Numbered from the stretch's first letter, positions 1 to 9,465 are shown. The stretch: 64,000 nt of DNA from Pseudomonas lini (GCF_001042905.1 NZ_JYLB01000010.1:1-64000); one strand, 5' to 3'. Notes: a model not told the origin generated them from the sequence alone. Numbers and translations are program-made.

Positions 1-540
1 TGCCCTCGCTCCGGTCCTGCTCCGTGGGCCCGCCGCCATCGGCCATCCATGGCCGGGGGCGGCTAACCCGGCATCCATGCCGGGTTGCCCACTGCGCAGA
101 ACCTCCACTCGGCCTCTCGAGGGGGCGAATACCGCAAAAGCACCGCGAGGCGGCCTACCGGCCGGCCTATCACTTCAAGCGTACGCATTCCCCTGTGATG
201 ATCGTTCCCACGCTCCGCGTGGGAATGCATCCCGTGACGCTCTGCGTCACCATTGCGCAGGACTCAAGCCTTGCGTCGCGAGCGGAACGCGGAGCGTCCC
301 CGGCGGCATTCCCACGCGGAGCGTGGGAACGATCAGAGTGGGAACGGCTCCTGTTGCTTTGCTTTGCTTTGCTTTGCTTTGCTTTGGCTTTTGATTTTGA
401 CCTTGACCTGCCCCGTCGGAAGGCCGAACGCAGGTTCTGCGCAGTGGGCACCGCGGCAAGGATGCCGCGGTAGCCGCCCCCGGCCATGGATGGCCGATGG
501 CGGCGGGCCCACGGAGCAGGACCGGAGTGAGGGTATGGCG
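1..540. repeat. Nested long inverted repeat, no gene
   Basis: The stretch before the first gene holds no credible gene. Bases 1-128 are an imperfect reverse complement of about 410-534, with near-identity between 1-106 and 432-534 (shared features are CCATGGCCGGGGGCGG and GGCCCGCCGCCATCGGCC). Inside lies a second inverted pair: 200-228 and 306-334, both copies of the GATCGTTCCCACGC...GTGGGAATGC element also found near 24.3 and 38.7 kb. Open frames here arise from the repeats and differ in every frame, so none is called. Confidence 0.8.
356..385. repeat. GCTTT microsatellite, six copies
   Basis: Six perfect tandem copies of the pentamer GCTTT lie in the loop of the large inverted repeat. They generate Lys/Ala/Gln-rich translations on the minus strand that should not be read as protein. 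A pentamer tract of this kind can change copy number by slippage. Confidence 0.9.
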
Positions 541-689
541 AGCCTAGGCGAGCCACCGTACGTCAGGGGCGAAAGCGTTTGGTTACTTTGCGCTTTCCAA
601 AGTGACCCGCCGTAAGGGCGGAACCCATAGTAGTCGTTACCGCAGCAACGGATATGTACACCATCAAAACCTATGTCACCCGACACGCC

Positions 690-720
690 GCTTTCGCAGG
701 CAAGCCAGCTCCCACAAGGG
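690..720. repeat. Single REP half-element
   Basis: GCAGGCAAGCCAGCTCCCACA is a degenerate half of the Pseudomonas REP palindrome. It stands alone just downstream of the SDR gene, which is read on the minus strand and ends at 755. Confidence 0.6.
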
Positions 721-754
721 TCCGGGAACATCCGCAAAACTGTGAGTTAACCCA

Positions 755-1498
755 TCACCCCAAGCTGTACCCATTATCAACCTTCCAATCCTGCCCATAA
801 ACACCCCGGGCGCCTTGGGACAGTTGAAAGATAATCACATTGGCCACCGCCGACGCATCGAGAAAATGCCCCGGCAGCAGACGCTTGCCAAGGGTATCAG
901 CGACGTTATCGAGTTCCCCATCGCTCAACCCCAGGTTGTCCCACATCGAGGTCGCGGTCGGCCCCGGAGAAACAAGGTTGATGCGCACGTCATAACGCGC
1001 AAACTCCACCGCCAATGTGCGTGCCTGAGCCGCCAGCGCGGCCTTGCTGGCAATGCAGGCAGCCAGACCGGGAAAGCTCGAACCGGTCAGAAAACTACCG
1101 ACAAACACCACCGAAGCCGGGTTCGCCAACTCACCGCGCAACGCCGCCAGAGTGTTCAACGCCCCGGCACCATTGACCGCCCATTGGCGCTGGAAGGCCG
1201 GCATGTCCAGGCTGTCGGCCATTTCGGCAATGCCCGCGTTGGGCACCAGATAATCCACCGGCCCCAACGCTGCAGCCCGCCGGGCCAACTCGTAAAGGTC
1301 GTCCTGGCAGGTGACATCCCCGGCACACCATTGCAACCGTTCGCCGTAGATCTGCTGCAAGGCTGGCAATTCACCGACGGTGCGTGACATCGCCAGCACC
1401 TTGACCCCGCGCGGCAACAGCGCGGCGCACAACGCCAGGCCAATCCCGGAGCTGGCGCCGGTGATCACCGCCAGACGATCCTGAAACTCGGTTTGCAT
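755..1498 (-). CDS. SDR-family oxidoreductase with substituted catalytic Tyr
   Basis: A 247-residue short-chain dehydrogenase/reductase-like protein. The dinucleotide-binding TGASSGIG motif is at residues 13-20, PNAG stands in place of NNAG at 86-89, and the catalytic-type Ser is at 135. The residue 13 further on, which is Tyr in the YxxxK motif of active SDRs, is Cys148 (CIASK; codon TGC), with Lys152 kept. Activity is therefore doubtful or altered. The start was chosen at the second of two adjacent ATG codons, six bases after AGGAG. The gene follows nosL in the same direction after about 115 bases, but nothing ties it to N2O reduction. Substrate unknown. Confidence 0.8.
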   Translation of the reverse strand: MQTEFQDRLAVITGASSGIGLALCAALLPRGVKVLAMSRTVGELPALQQIYGERLQWCAGDVTCQDDLYELARRAAALGPVDYLVPNAGIAEMADSLDMPAFQRQWAVNGAGALNTLAALRGELANPASVVFVGSFLTGSSFPGLAACIASKAALAAQARTLAVEFARYDVRINLVSPGPTATSMWDNLGLSDGELDNVADTLGKRLLPGHFLDASAVANVIIFQLSQGARGVYGQDWKVDNGYSLG

Positions 1499-1613
1499 CA
1501 TGTTCTCCTGGGCATCGTTAATGCCAAGCACTGGGGACGTTGTGAGCCCCTATCTTTGAACAGACGCAGAAATACTGACTTGACGGCGATCACTTTTCTC
1601 GATGGCTCGCCGA

Positions 1614-2141
1614 TCAATGAGTCGAGTGCGACATCGCTGTCTGCTGCTGAAGCACCGCCTGATCGATCTCGCTGAACCGCAGCACACGACCGCCCTGCTC
1701 GGCGGCCAGTTTTTCCGCAGCCTGCTGGCTGGAGAAAGACGCCAATACCACACCCATGGCGCCTTTGAGTTGGGTGCCGACCACGTAAAACGCATCCTTG
1801 GCATCGATCAGATGCGAATCATTGGGTGCGTTCCACGGACTGCGGCCCATGTCGTGGACATACAACCGGGCCTCGCCATGATGATTTTCCGGTTGCAGCC
1901 ACCAACCGATCATCTCCGCCGTGGAGCAGAATTTCTTGATGCCGCTGCGCTCGACCACTTCGCCCTTGGGCCCGGGGAAGCCGTCGATGATCATGCCGCA
2001 AACATGGCATTCATCACTGGGATGAAAGGCAGTGGCGGCGTCGCTGTAGGTGGCTTGCACCGGTTTGTCACAGGCCGCCAGCAGCAGACAGACCATCAGG
2101 CCCGCCACGGCGCGTGCCGTCGTCGAATACAGATTACTCAT
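1614..2141 (-). CDS. nosL: NosL, copper-binding outer lipoprotein of the nos cluster
   Basis: A 175-residue lipoprotein with signal peptide and lipobox LAAC (Cys24). NosL proteins bind Cu(I) and deliver copper for assembly of the CuZ centre of nitrous oxide reductase. The copper-binding signature is visible as ECHVCGM, followed by the conserved region ending near LYVHDMG. The start is the ATG with GGAG nine bases upstream; an in-frame TTG further upstream would place the signal sequence too far in. It is the last gene of nosRZDFYL, 31 bases after nosY. The tail is Ser/His-rich (MSHSTH), which may also bind metal. Confidence 0.95.
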   Translation of the reverse strand: MSNLYSTTARAVAGLMVCLLLAACDKPVQATYSDAATAFHPSDECHVCGMIIDGFPGPKGEVVERSGIKKFCSTAEMIGWWLQPENHHGEARLYVHDMGRSPWNAPNDSHLIDAKDAFYVVGTQLKGAMGVVLASFSSQQAAEKLAAEQGGRVLRFSEIDQAVLQQQTAMSHSTH

Positions 2142-2172
2142 CGTCAGATGCTCCAAAAACCAAGGTGTGAAT

Positions 2173-3003
2173 TCATGTCGCCCGTCGACGGAACAGCAGC
2201 CAGGCCAAGCCCAAAGGCACCGCCACCCACAGCAACAGGCACAACCAGAGCATCGAGCCCGGCACAGGCAAATCGCTGCCCAGGGTCAGCACGCCAGCAC
2301 TGCCGGCGCCGGGCTCGAAACCGGAGAGATTGATCAGGCGATAGATGTCGGCGGGGTTGAGCAGCAGTAACCAGGGCAGCACCTTCGGGTTGAACTGCCC
2401 TTCGCTGAGCACCAGCAGTGCCAGCAGCGCCAGGTCGAACACCAGCACGAAAAAGAACCACACCCCCAGCGCCAGCCCGGCGGCGGTGGATTTCTCGGCA
2501 GACACACTGCTCAGCACATAGGCCAGCCCTAGAAAGCCCCAGCCCAGTAACGTCGACGACAGCATGAATCGTCCAAAAGCCCAGAGCAGCAGGTTCAGTT
2601 CGACGTCCTCAACCAGCACCGCAATCGCGAGCATCGCGCAGCCGAAACCGATGAGGGTTGCCAGCGCCAGGATCAATCCGTGACCGACGAACTTGCCGAG
2701 CAGGATGTGCCCGCGTCCCAGCGGGTAGGTCAGCAACAGCAGCAACGTGCCGCTTTCGTCTTCGCCGACGATGGCGTCATAGGCCAGCAGCAAAGCAATC
2801 AACGGCATGAGGAATGTCGCCAGGCTGGCGAGGCTAGCGATGGTGGCGGGCACCGAGGTGAAGCCCAATTGCCCGGAAGCCGCCGCCCCCAACCAGGCGA
2901 TGCCGGTCGCCAACACCGCGAACAACAGACTGATCGCCAACAACCAGCGGTTGCGCAAGCCGTCATTGAATTCCTTGCGGGCCATGTTCCAGATCGGGTT
3001 CAT
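2173..3003 (-). CDS. nosY: NosY, ABC transporter permease for NosZ maturation
   Basis: A 276-residue inner-membrane permease with about six hydrophobic segments and the N-terminal cytoplasmic start NPIWNMARKEFNDGLR typical of NosY/ABC-2 subunits. With NosF it forms the transporter that works with periplasmic NosD to supply sulfur, needed for the copper-sulfide CuZ site, according to work on this family. It overlaps nosF by four bases (ATGA), indicating translational coupling. Length and position match classical nosDFY sets. Confidence 0.96.
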   Translation of the reverse strand: MNPIWNMARKEFNDGLRNRWLLAISLLFAVLATGIAWLGAAASGQLGFTSVPATIASLASLATFLMPLIALLLAYDAIVGEDESGTLLLLLTYPLGRGHILLGKFVGHGLILALATLIGFGCAMLAIAVLVEDVELNLLLWAFGRFMLSSTLLGWGFLGLAYVLSSVSAEKSTAAGLALGVWFFFVLVFDLALLALLVLSEGQFNPKVLPWLLLLNPADIYRLINLSGFEPGAGSAGVLTLGSDLPVPGSMLWLCLLLWVAVPLGLAWLLFRRRAT

Positions 3004-3923
3004 ACGGTCTCTCCACTGGGGGTCGCACCGGCCCGGCCCATGTAATAGCGGTAAATGTCTTCCAGGGACGGTGGGTCGATTTCCACATCAGCAGGCTCGT
3101 GTTCATTAAGCAGTTCGCGCAGCAGGTCCAATTTGTTGCCATTGAGCGCAGCCACTTCAAGGCCCTCCACGCCCCAGCGCTGGGTGATGTGCCCGGCGTT
3201 GTTCCAGGATTGCTGCAAAGGCCCGGCGTGCTTGAGCCCGTTGGCGCGAATCAGCGTCGGCAACCCGGCTTCCTCGCGCAAACTGCGCAGACTGCCGAGG
3301 GCAAGCAGGCGCCCTTGGGTCAGAATCGCGGCACGGTTGATATGCGCCTCGACGCCCGGCAATACGTGGGAACAGAGAATGATGCTGGTGCCCTGTCTGC
3401 GCAGCCGGTCGAGTAACCGATAGAGGTCTTGTGTGGCGATGGGATCGAGGCCGACGGTCGGCTCGTCGAGCAGCAATAAACGCGGTTCGCCGAGCAAGGC
3501 TTGCGCCAGTCCCAGGCGTTGGCGCATGCCTTTGGAGTAGGTCTTGACCCGTCGATGAGCCGCGCCCGCCAGGCCGACTTCCTCCAGCAGCACGTCCACC
3601 TGCGCGGGCGCTGCGCCTTTGAGTCGGGCGAAATGCCGCAAGGTCTCCAGGCCGCTCATCTGCGGATAGAAGGTCACGTTCTCCGGCAAATAGCCCAGCA
3701 GACGCCGAACCTGCGGATCACTGGGCAAGCGGCCGAACACCCTGACCTGCCCTTCACTGGCCTGAAGCAGACCGAGCACCAGTTTCATGCTGGTGGTCTT
3801 GCCCGCGCCGTTGTGCCCGAACAAGCCGAGCACTTCACCTTCGCCCAGGCTCAGGTTCAACTGATGCAACACGGTGGTGTACCCATAGCGCTGGCTGACG
3901 CCTTCCATGTCGATGACGTTCAT
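3000..3923 (-). CDS. nosF: NosF, ABC transporter ATPase for NosZ maturation
   Basis: A 307-residue ATP-binding subunit. Walker A GHNGAGKTT lies near residues 36-44, signature YSKGMRQRLGLAQAL about residue 135, and Walker B LLLLDEPTVGLDP about 155, followed by the switch His in CSHVL. It pairs with NosY and drives the NosDFY complex during CuZ assembly in the periplasm. It overlaps both nosD and nosY by four bases. About 90 residues follow the ATPase core, usual for NosF. Confidence 0.96.
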   Translation of the reverse strand: MNVIDMEGVSQRYGYTTVLHQLNLSLGEGEVLGLFGHNGAGKTTSMKLVLGLLQASEGQVRVFGRLPSDPQVRRLLGYLPENVTFYPQMSGLETLRHFARLKGAAPAQVDVLLEEVGLAGAAHRRVKTYSKGMRQRLGLAQALLGEPRLLLLDEPTVGLDPIATQDLYRLLDRLRRQGTSIILCSHVLPGVEAHINRAAILTQGRLLALGSLRSLREEAGLPTLIRANGLKHAGPLQQSWNNAGHITQRWGVEGLEVAALNGNKLDLLRELLNEHEPADVEIDPPSLEDIYRYYMGRAGATPSGETV

Positions 3924-5209
3924 GCGGTGGGCTCCTGGGTCAGGGGTCGTGTGGTGGGATTCATCAGTGGATGGCTGTCCAGGACGCCGGGCGATTTCAT
4001 CACCGGAAAGGCCCGTTGCACCCAGCGCAGCAATTCAATCCCGGGGCTGTTCATCAACAGCCGCACCTGCGGGTACAGCCACAGCAGGCGGTCGACGTTG
4101 TCGTTGGGTTCGTAGGCGATATCGCCCAGGCCATCGTTGTTGCGATCCCAGCCCAGGTAATCGCTCCAGTAATTGCCCCGGCCATCCGCCGACCACTCCT
4201 GCAAGCGGGTGGCGACGTATTTGACCTGCCGTTGGTTGCCGACAAACGCGTTGTCGCCGATGCGGTTGTCTTCGGAGCCGGCGGTGAGGTGAATGCCCAC
4301 GGCGCTGTGCTCGAAGTGGTTGTGTTCGATGCTGTTGAACAGCGAGTTGTAGATGAATAGCGCCTTGCCTTCGGCGCCACTGATCATGCTGTCGCCGGTT
4401 GAGCCGTCGCGCACGTCCGTGACGAAGTTGTCGCGCAAGGTTGAATAGGTGATGTAGTTCATCAGGATGCCGTAGTTCTGATCCTGTTCGGAGCGGTTGC
4501 CGATCACCGTGAGCTTGCGGCTTTGCATCAAGGCGTAGCCGGTGCGGGTGCGGCGGGTGGTGTTGCCGATCAGCCGGTTGTCGTTGGCGAACATGTAATG
4601 CACGCCGTAACGCAGGTCTTCCAGGGTATTGTCCTGCAGCAGGTTGCCGTTGGAGGTATCGATGTAGATGCCATCGCGGGTGTCGCGCACCTGATTGCCA
4701 ATGACCCGGGCGCCATGCACCGCATACAGATGAATACCGTTGCCACGATCCTGAGAACGCAGCGCCGTATCCCCCTGAATGTGGTTGTCGATCAGGCTCA
4801 CATCCTGAGTCCCGTCGACCCAGATACCGAAGCCCTTACCCTTCAGGCGATTGCCTTTAATCACCGCGCCATGGGCTTTGGGCTGGATAAACACCGCTGC
4901 ATTCATGGCCGTGAGGTCGTGGCCCCAGTTCACAAAGGTGCAGCCCTCGATGCCGACATCCGGCGCACTGATGATCAAACCGTTGCCCTGCCCCTCGCCC
5001 TGAAATACCGCGCCCGCCTCGCAGACAATCTGCATCGGTTGATCGACGCTGAACGAGCCACGGTACTCGCCCGCCGGCAAGTGCCAGCGTTGTTCAGCGT
5101 CAACCCGCAACGGCAACGTGGTGATCGGTTGCACCGCCAGCGCACTGCCGGACATCAGCAAGAGCGCAAACGCGATCACCTTGATCGGATTGCGCTTGAT
5201 ATCGGTCAT
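3920..5209 (-). CDS. nosD: NosD, periplasmic copper-site maturation protein
   Basis: A 429-residue secreted protein with a Sec-type signal peptide (about residues 1-25) and a parallel beta-helix body of CASH-type repeats, seen as recurring GN-x-hydrophobic-x-D/N turns (IEGCTFVNWG, IKGNRLKGKG, VIGNQVRDTR, LIGNTTRRTR). NosD partners with NosFY in supplying CuZ sulfide and passing copper to NosZ. The start is the ATG preceded by GGGAG; the frame extends upstream only from a TTG without a ribosome site. It lies 27 bases after nosZ. Confidence 0.95.
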   Translation of the reverse strand: MTDIKRNPIKVIAFALLLMSGSALAVQPITTLPLRVDAEQRWHLPAGEYRGSFSVDQPMQIVCEAGAVFQGEGQGNGLIISAPDVGIEGCTFVNWGHDLTAMNAAVFIQPKAHGAVIKGNRLKGKGFGIWVDGTQDVSLIDNHIQGDTALRSQDRGNGIHLYAVHGARVIGNQVRDTRDGIYIDTSNGNLLQDNTLEDLRYGVHYMFANDNRLIGNTTRRTRTGYALMQSRKLTVIGNRSEQDQNYGILMNYITYSTLRDNFVTDVRDGSTGDSMISGAEGKALFIYNSLFNSIEHNHFEHSAVGIHLTAGSEDNRIGDNAFVGNQRQVKYVATRLQEWSADGRGNYWSDYLGWDRNNDGLGDIAYEPNDNVDRLLWLYPQVRLLMNSPGIELLRWVQRAFPVMKSPGVLDSHPLMNPTTRPLTQEPTA

Positions 5210-5236
5210 CGGCCCGCTCCCGTCGAATGCCAACCG

Positions 5237-7156
5237 TCAGGCCCGCTCGACCTTCATGCGGCCGACCATTTCCATGTGCAGCGCATGGCAGAACCAGCTG
5301 CAGTAGTACCAATGCAGGCCGGCCTTGTCGGCGGTAAAGGTGATGGACGAAGTTTGCTGCGGGCTGATCTCCATGCTGGCGCCATGATTGGTCATGACGA
5401 AACCGTGGGTCACGTCTTCAATCTGGTCGATGTTGGTGATGATCACAGTGACCTCGTTGCCCTGCTTGACGGTGAACTCGGTCAGACCATAGGCCGGCGC
5501 CATGGAGGTCATGTAGACCCGTACATGATTGCCGTCGCGGATGACCTTGTTGTCAGTCTCCAGGTTGATCCCGTCTTTCTTGGCCAGCTCCACGGTGGCG
5601 GCGAAAAACGGGTCATTGCGGCTCCAGATCTTTTGGGTCTTGATCTGGTCCCGGCGCGCCAGGATGCAATCGTGAGGTTCGGCAAACGCAGGGCCGTCAT
5701 GCACCAGCTTCATCTCGTCGCCGGAAATATCGATCAATTGGTCGTTCTCCGGGTGCAGCGGCCCGGTCGGCAGGAAGCGGTCCTTGGAGAATTTGCACAA
5801 CACCACCAGCCACTTGCCATCCGCTTCACTGGTTTCGGTCAGCGAGGCGTGGTTGTGGCCAGGCTGGTACTGCACGTCGAGCTTCTGCTTGATGTAATTG
5901 ACCTTCTCGCCCTTGTAGGCACGAATCGCTTCCTCCATGTTCCACTTCACCACCTGGCTGTCGATGAACAACGTGGTGTAGGCGTTGCCGCGACCGTCGA
6001 AGGTGGTGTGCAACGGGCCCAGGCCCAGTTCCGGCTCGGCGACGATAACCTCGCGCGGGTCCTTGAATTTATCGGCGAACAGGTCGTCCAGCCGGTCGAT
6101 GGCAATCATCGATACCGTTGGCGACAGCTTGCCATTGGCAATGAAGTACTTGCCATCGGATGAGGTGTTGAGGCCGTGGGGGTTCTTCGGCACCGGGATG
6201 TAGCGAGTGAATTCGGAGTCCTTGCCATCGGTTTTACGACCGTCGACCACCGGCACTTTCGAGTCTTCCAGGGTGATGAATTTGCCGGCCTTGATCGCAG
6301 CCTCGATGCGCGGGATGTTGAACACCACGACCCAGTCGCGCTCGTTGCGCATCATGCCGCCAAGGTCGTAAGCCTTCTCCGAGTTGTAGCAGGTGGACGC
6401 GGCGTACTTGCCGGTGTAATCGGCGTCGGAGTTGTCCAGGTTGCCGTCGACAATCACCTGGAAAGCCATCTCCATTTTCTCGGCATCGATGGCGTTGAAC
6501 ATGGTGAAGCTGTTCTTGTCTTGCAGGTCGAAGGTGCTGCCGTCATTGGGGTGCGGGATGACGAATTCGGCATTGGCGAACACGTACTGGGTGTAAGGCA
6601 CTTTTTGCAGACGCAGGCCGTGAATGGCCTGCACGTTCGGCACGGTGAGGATCTTGTCGCACTTCATGATGTCCAGGCGGATGCGCGCGACCCGGGAGTT
6701 GGCCTTGTCGTTGATGAACAGGTACTTGCCGTCGTACTTACCATCGGTCATGGAGATATGCGGGTGATGGCAATCGCCATTCTGGAACTTCGCACTGTCG
6801 CCCAGGATCCGCTTGCTTTCGTTGGTCAGGCCCCAACCGGTGGCCGAGTCGACGTTGAACACCGGAATACGCATCAACTCACGCATCGACGGCACACCCA
6901 GCACCCGCACTTCGCCCTGATGACCACCACTCCAGAAACCGTAGTATTCGTCCAGCTCACCGGGGCCGACATGGATTTTCGCCTGCGCATCCTTGACCGC
7001 GGCCGCCCACGACTCGCGGCTGAACACTGCGCCGCCCAACGTCGTGGCACCCGCCAGCACCGCACCGGTGACGGCGCTGCTGCCCAGAAAACCGCGCCGA
7101 CTGAGTCCGGTCTGTTCTTCTTCCTGCACCGGTTTTGTGGATTCTGTGTCAGTCAT
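5237..7156 (-). CDS. nosZ: NosZ, nitrous oxide reductase (clade I, Tat-exported)
   Basis: A 639-residue periplasmic enzyme reducing N2O to N2 in the last step of denitrification. A twin-arginine signal SRRGFLG sits at residues 19-25. The seven-bladed propeller carries CuZ histidines such as CHHPH. The C-terminal cupredoxin domain keeps the CuA set C619, W621, C623, H627 and M630 in CSWFCHALHMEM. Length and Tat signal fit clade I, which is paired with NosR as seen here. The start is the ATG eight bases after AAGGAG; an upstream in-frame ATG lacks a good site. nosR lies immediately upstream and nosD downstream. Confidence 0.98.
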   Translation of the reverse strand: MTDTESTKPVQEEEQTGLSRRGFLGSSAVTGAVLAGATTLGGAVFSRESWAAAVKDAQAKIHVGPGELDEYYGFWSGGHQGEVRVLGVPSMRELMRIPVFNVDSATGWGLTNESKRILGDSAKFQNGDCHHPHISMTDGKYDGKYLFINDKANSRVARIRLDIMKCDKILTVPNVQAIHGLRLQKVPYTQYVFANAEFVIPHPNDGSTFDLQDKNSFTMFNAIDAEKMEMAFQVIVDGNLDNSDADYTGKYAASTCYNSEKAYDLGGMMRNERDWVVVFNIPRIEAAIKAGKFITLEDSKVPVVDGRKTDGKDSEFTRYIPVPKNPHGLNTSSDGKYFIANGKLSPTVSMIAIDRLDDLFADKFKDPREVIVAEPELGLGPLHTTFDGRGNAYTTLFIDSQVVKWNMEEAIRAYKGEKVNYIKQKLDVQYQPGHNHASLTETSEADGKWLVVLCKFSKDRFLPTGPLHPENDQLIDISGDEMKLVHDGPAFAEPHDCILARRDQIKTQKIWSRNDPFFAATVELAKKDGINLETDNKVIRDGNHVRVYMTSMAPAYGLTEFTVKQGNEVTVIITNIDQIEDVTHGFVMTNHGASMEISPQQTSSITFTADKAGLHWYYCSWFCHALHMEMVGRMKVERA

Positions 7157-7211
7157 GTTGCGTACTCCTTGAAGGGATAAAACGGTCACTGCGCACATGC
7201 GCTCGCAAGCT

Positions 7212-9392
7212 TCATTCAGCAGCCGGCACTTCCACGACAGGTATCAGTTGCACCGCCACGGGCGCCGGTTTGCCGCGCTTCTTGCGCTTGTTGATCAGCG
7301 GCGGGCATTTGTCTTCGTTGTGGTAGGTCATTTGGCAATCGAGGCAGTAGTGGCACTCGTTGGCATTGATCCGGCCATCAGGATGAATCGCCTGGATCTC
7401 GCATTCCTTGGCGCACAACTGGCAGGGGCTGCCGCATTCCTTGCGGCGCTTGAGCCAGTCGAACAGGCGCAATTTGGTCGGGATCGCCAGCGCCGCGCCC
7501 AAAGGGCAGATGTAGCGGCAATAGACTTTGCGCGTGAAAATGTTGATCACCAGCAGCGCCACCGCGTAGAGCACGAACCACCACTGGCGGTCGAACTTGA
7601 GGGTGATGGCGGTTTTGAAGGGTTCCACCTCGGCGAACAGCTCGGCGGTGGACATCGATTCCAGGGAAATGCCGAAAAGCAGCAGCAAGATGATGTATTT
7701 GATCGCCCACAGCCGCTCATGCACCGCAAAGGGCAATTCGTACTGGGGAATTTTCAACGTGCGCGCCGCTTCGTTGATCAACTCTTGCAAGGCGCCAAAC
7801 GGGCACAGCCAGCCGCAGAACACGCCACGGCCCCACAGCAAAATGCTCGCGGCGGTGAAGACCCAGAGCATGAAGATCAGCGGATCGGTGAGAAACAGCT
7901 CCCAGCGAAAGTGCTCGAACAGCGCATGAACAAAGGTCAGGACATTAACCACCGACAATTGCCCCAAGGCATACCAGCCCAGAAAGACCACGGTAAAAAG
8001 CAAGTAGCCACGACGCAGCCAGTGCAGAAAGCGTGGCCGGCGGGTGAGTTTGTCTTGCAGGAACAGAATGGCCGTCAGCAGCAACAACGCACTCGCGAGG
8101 ACGGCGATCTGGAAGTGTTTCTGGTACCAGATGTTCAACCACATCGGCCGGCTGGCTTCGTCGATGGCCGCCTGTTCTTCGGCACTGGGCGCGGGTCGTT
8201 CAAGGTAGGGCTCGGGCAGTTGATAAGGCAGTTCGAAGCTGCTGAAGGTGCCGCTGACCGGTCCCGTCTGACGCCGCACCAGGAGCTCCAGGGACCAGGG
8301 CGATCCCGGGTCGAACCCCGCCGGTTTGCGGACAATGAAAATCGACATTTCAGTGAACTCGGGCATGCCCTTGGCAAATACGTCGGAGAGCCGCTGATGG
8401 TCCATGTCGCGAAAGCTGATGACGTTGCCGAACTGGCGCAATTGCACCCGATCGAAAATCCCGCCGCGCACATAACCCGAGCCTTTATAGGAAAACAGCC
8501 CACGCCCCAGCACCACGATGGCCTGCTCGCCGGGTTTGAGTTCCTGCATGAGGAAGCGATATTGATTGTCGCCCAGCAACGCGCGGCCAATGGTCGGTGG
8601 GTTCAAGTCGGCGGTGTACAGCTCGATAAAGGTGTCATCGACTTGATCCGGGCCAGCGTTGTCGACGCCTTCGGCTTCGGTGCTCTTGAAGGCGGCATCG
8701 ACCTGCCCACGGGTCAGGTTCAACCGGCGAATGGCGCCGTTACCGGTCAGTTGCTCCCAAGTGGCAGGCTCGAAAAAATCCTGGCGCACGATGGCGGGCT
8801 TGTTCACCTCCCCGCCCCTGTCCTCAATCAGCTTCAACGATACGGCCACCTCATGGGCGGCACGCATGATGACCTCATTGACCACCATGGCGGTGACCGT
8901 TGCGCCGGCGATGGCATCCACGGTGACCGCGCTCGGGTCGCTGGAATGGCCGACGACTACCCGCTGACTGACCTTGATCCCTTTGTATCGGGCGCTGAAA
9001 CCGTGGAGTTTTTCTTCGGGAATGCCGATCAGCAGAATCGGTTCGTGGTGCTCCAGCACATAGGCGTCCTGAATCACGCCAGCGGTGTCGAGAATCACCT
9101 GGGTGTTGATGGGTTTGCCCGAGTAGGCCGGAATGTCCACCACATCCAGGCTCTGGAACACATAACCGATGACCTTGCCAGCGGCGGACAGCGTGCGCAC
9201 CTTGAACTTGCCTTCGGCTGCGGACACCGAATCGGTTTGCGGGAAGACCTTCTCGATGCGCTGCTGCTCGATGTCGCCGTATGACTTGGCCTGCACCGTC
9301 GCGAACGCTGCGATCATCAGCAAGACCATCACCACCAGCCCGACGCTCCAGATGCGCAGGTTGCCATGTGTCGAAGGCTGATGGATTGTCAT
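7212..9392 (-). CDS. nosR: NosR, membrane flavo-iron-sulfur protein for N2O reduction
   Basis: A 726-residue polytopic protein required for nosZ expression and for electron supply to NosZ. The order is: N-terminal membrane anchor, periplasmic FMN-binding domain with the flavinylation-type motif AIAGATVT at about 160-167, several membrane helices with NapH-like CGWLCPFGALQE and CRYICPLGAA motifs, and a C-terminal ferredoxin-like part (CGSPCQLCAKECEI, CHYCLDCQMTYHNEDKC). Covalent FMN needs ApbE/NosX, and no such gene is in the window. A perfect FNR-type box lies about 66 bases before the ATG. Confidence 0.97.
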   Translation of the reverse strand: MTIHQPSTHGNLRIWSVGLVVMVLLMIAAFATVQAKSYGDIEQQRIEKVFPQTDSVSAAEGKFKVRTLSAAGKVIGYVFQSLDVVDIPAYSGKPINTQVILDTAGVIQDAYVLEHHEPILLIGIPEEKLHGFSARYKGIKVSQRVVVGHSSDPSAVTVDAIAGATVTAMVVNEVIMRAAHEVAVSLKLIEDRGGEVNKPAIVRQDFFEPATWEQLTGNGAIRRLNLTRGQVDAAFKSTEAEGVDNAGPDQVDDTFIELYTADLNPPTIGRALLGDNQYRFLMQELKPGEQAIVVLGRGLFSYKGSGYVRGGIFDRVQLRQFGNVISFRDMDHQRLSDVFAKGMPEFTEMSIFIVRKPAGFDPGSPWSLELLVRRQTGPVSGTFSSFELPYQLPEPYLERPAPSAEEQAAIDEASRPMWLNIWYQKHFQIAVLASALLLLTAILFLQDKLTRRPRFLHWLRRGYLLFTVVFLGWYALGQLSVVNVLTFVHALFEHFRWELFLTDPLIFMLWVFTAASILLWGRGVFCGWLCPFGALQELINEAARTLKIPQYELPFAVHERLWAIKYIILLLLFGISLESMSTAELFAEVEPFKTAITLKFDRQWWFVLYAVALLVINIFTRKVYCRYICPLGAALAIPTKLRLFDWLKRRKECGSPCQLCAKECEIQAIHPDGRINANECHYCLDCQMTYHNEDKCPPLINKRKKRGKPAPVAVQLIPVVEVPAAE

Positions 9393-9451
9393 GAGCTCGC
9401 TGATTTCAAAGGGGCTTGCGGCAATGTTAGGGAGCGCTGTGTGCCCCGCCC

Positions 9452-9465
9452 TTGATTGAAATCAA
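9452..9465 (-). promoter_or_regulatory. ANR/DNR box upstream of nosR
   Basis: TTGATTGAAATCAA is a perfect TTGAT-N4-ATCAA palindrome between hemN and nosR. Its centre is about 66 bases upstream of the nosR ATG, which suits activation at -41.5 with a short leader. FNR, ANR and DNR share this consensus, so the cognate regulator (oxygen or NO sensing) cannot be told from sequence. Confidence 0.9.

Noticed and set aside
24..737. Several open frames of 70-149 codons on both strands at the left edge
   Set aside because: They are made of palindromic repeats and the GCTTT tract, overlap in many frames, and lack ribosome sites.
4523..6163. A 546-codon open frame antisense to nosD and nosZ
   Set aside because: It lies opposite two well-identified genes, has no domain pattern and crosses the boundary between them.
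7197..9284. A 695-codon open frame antisense to nosR
   Set aside because: nosR has all its expected motifs and length; the antisense frame is a by-product of high GC at third positions.
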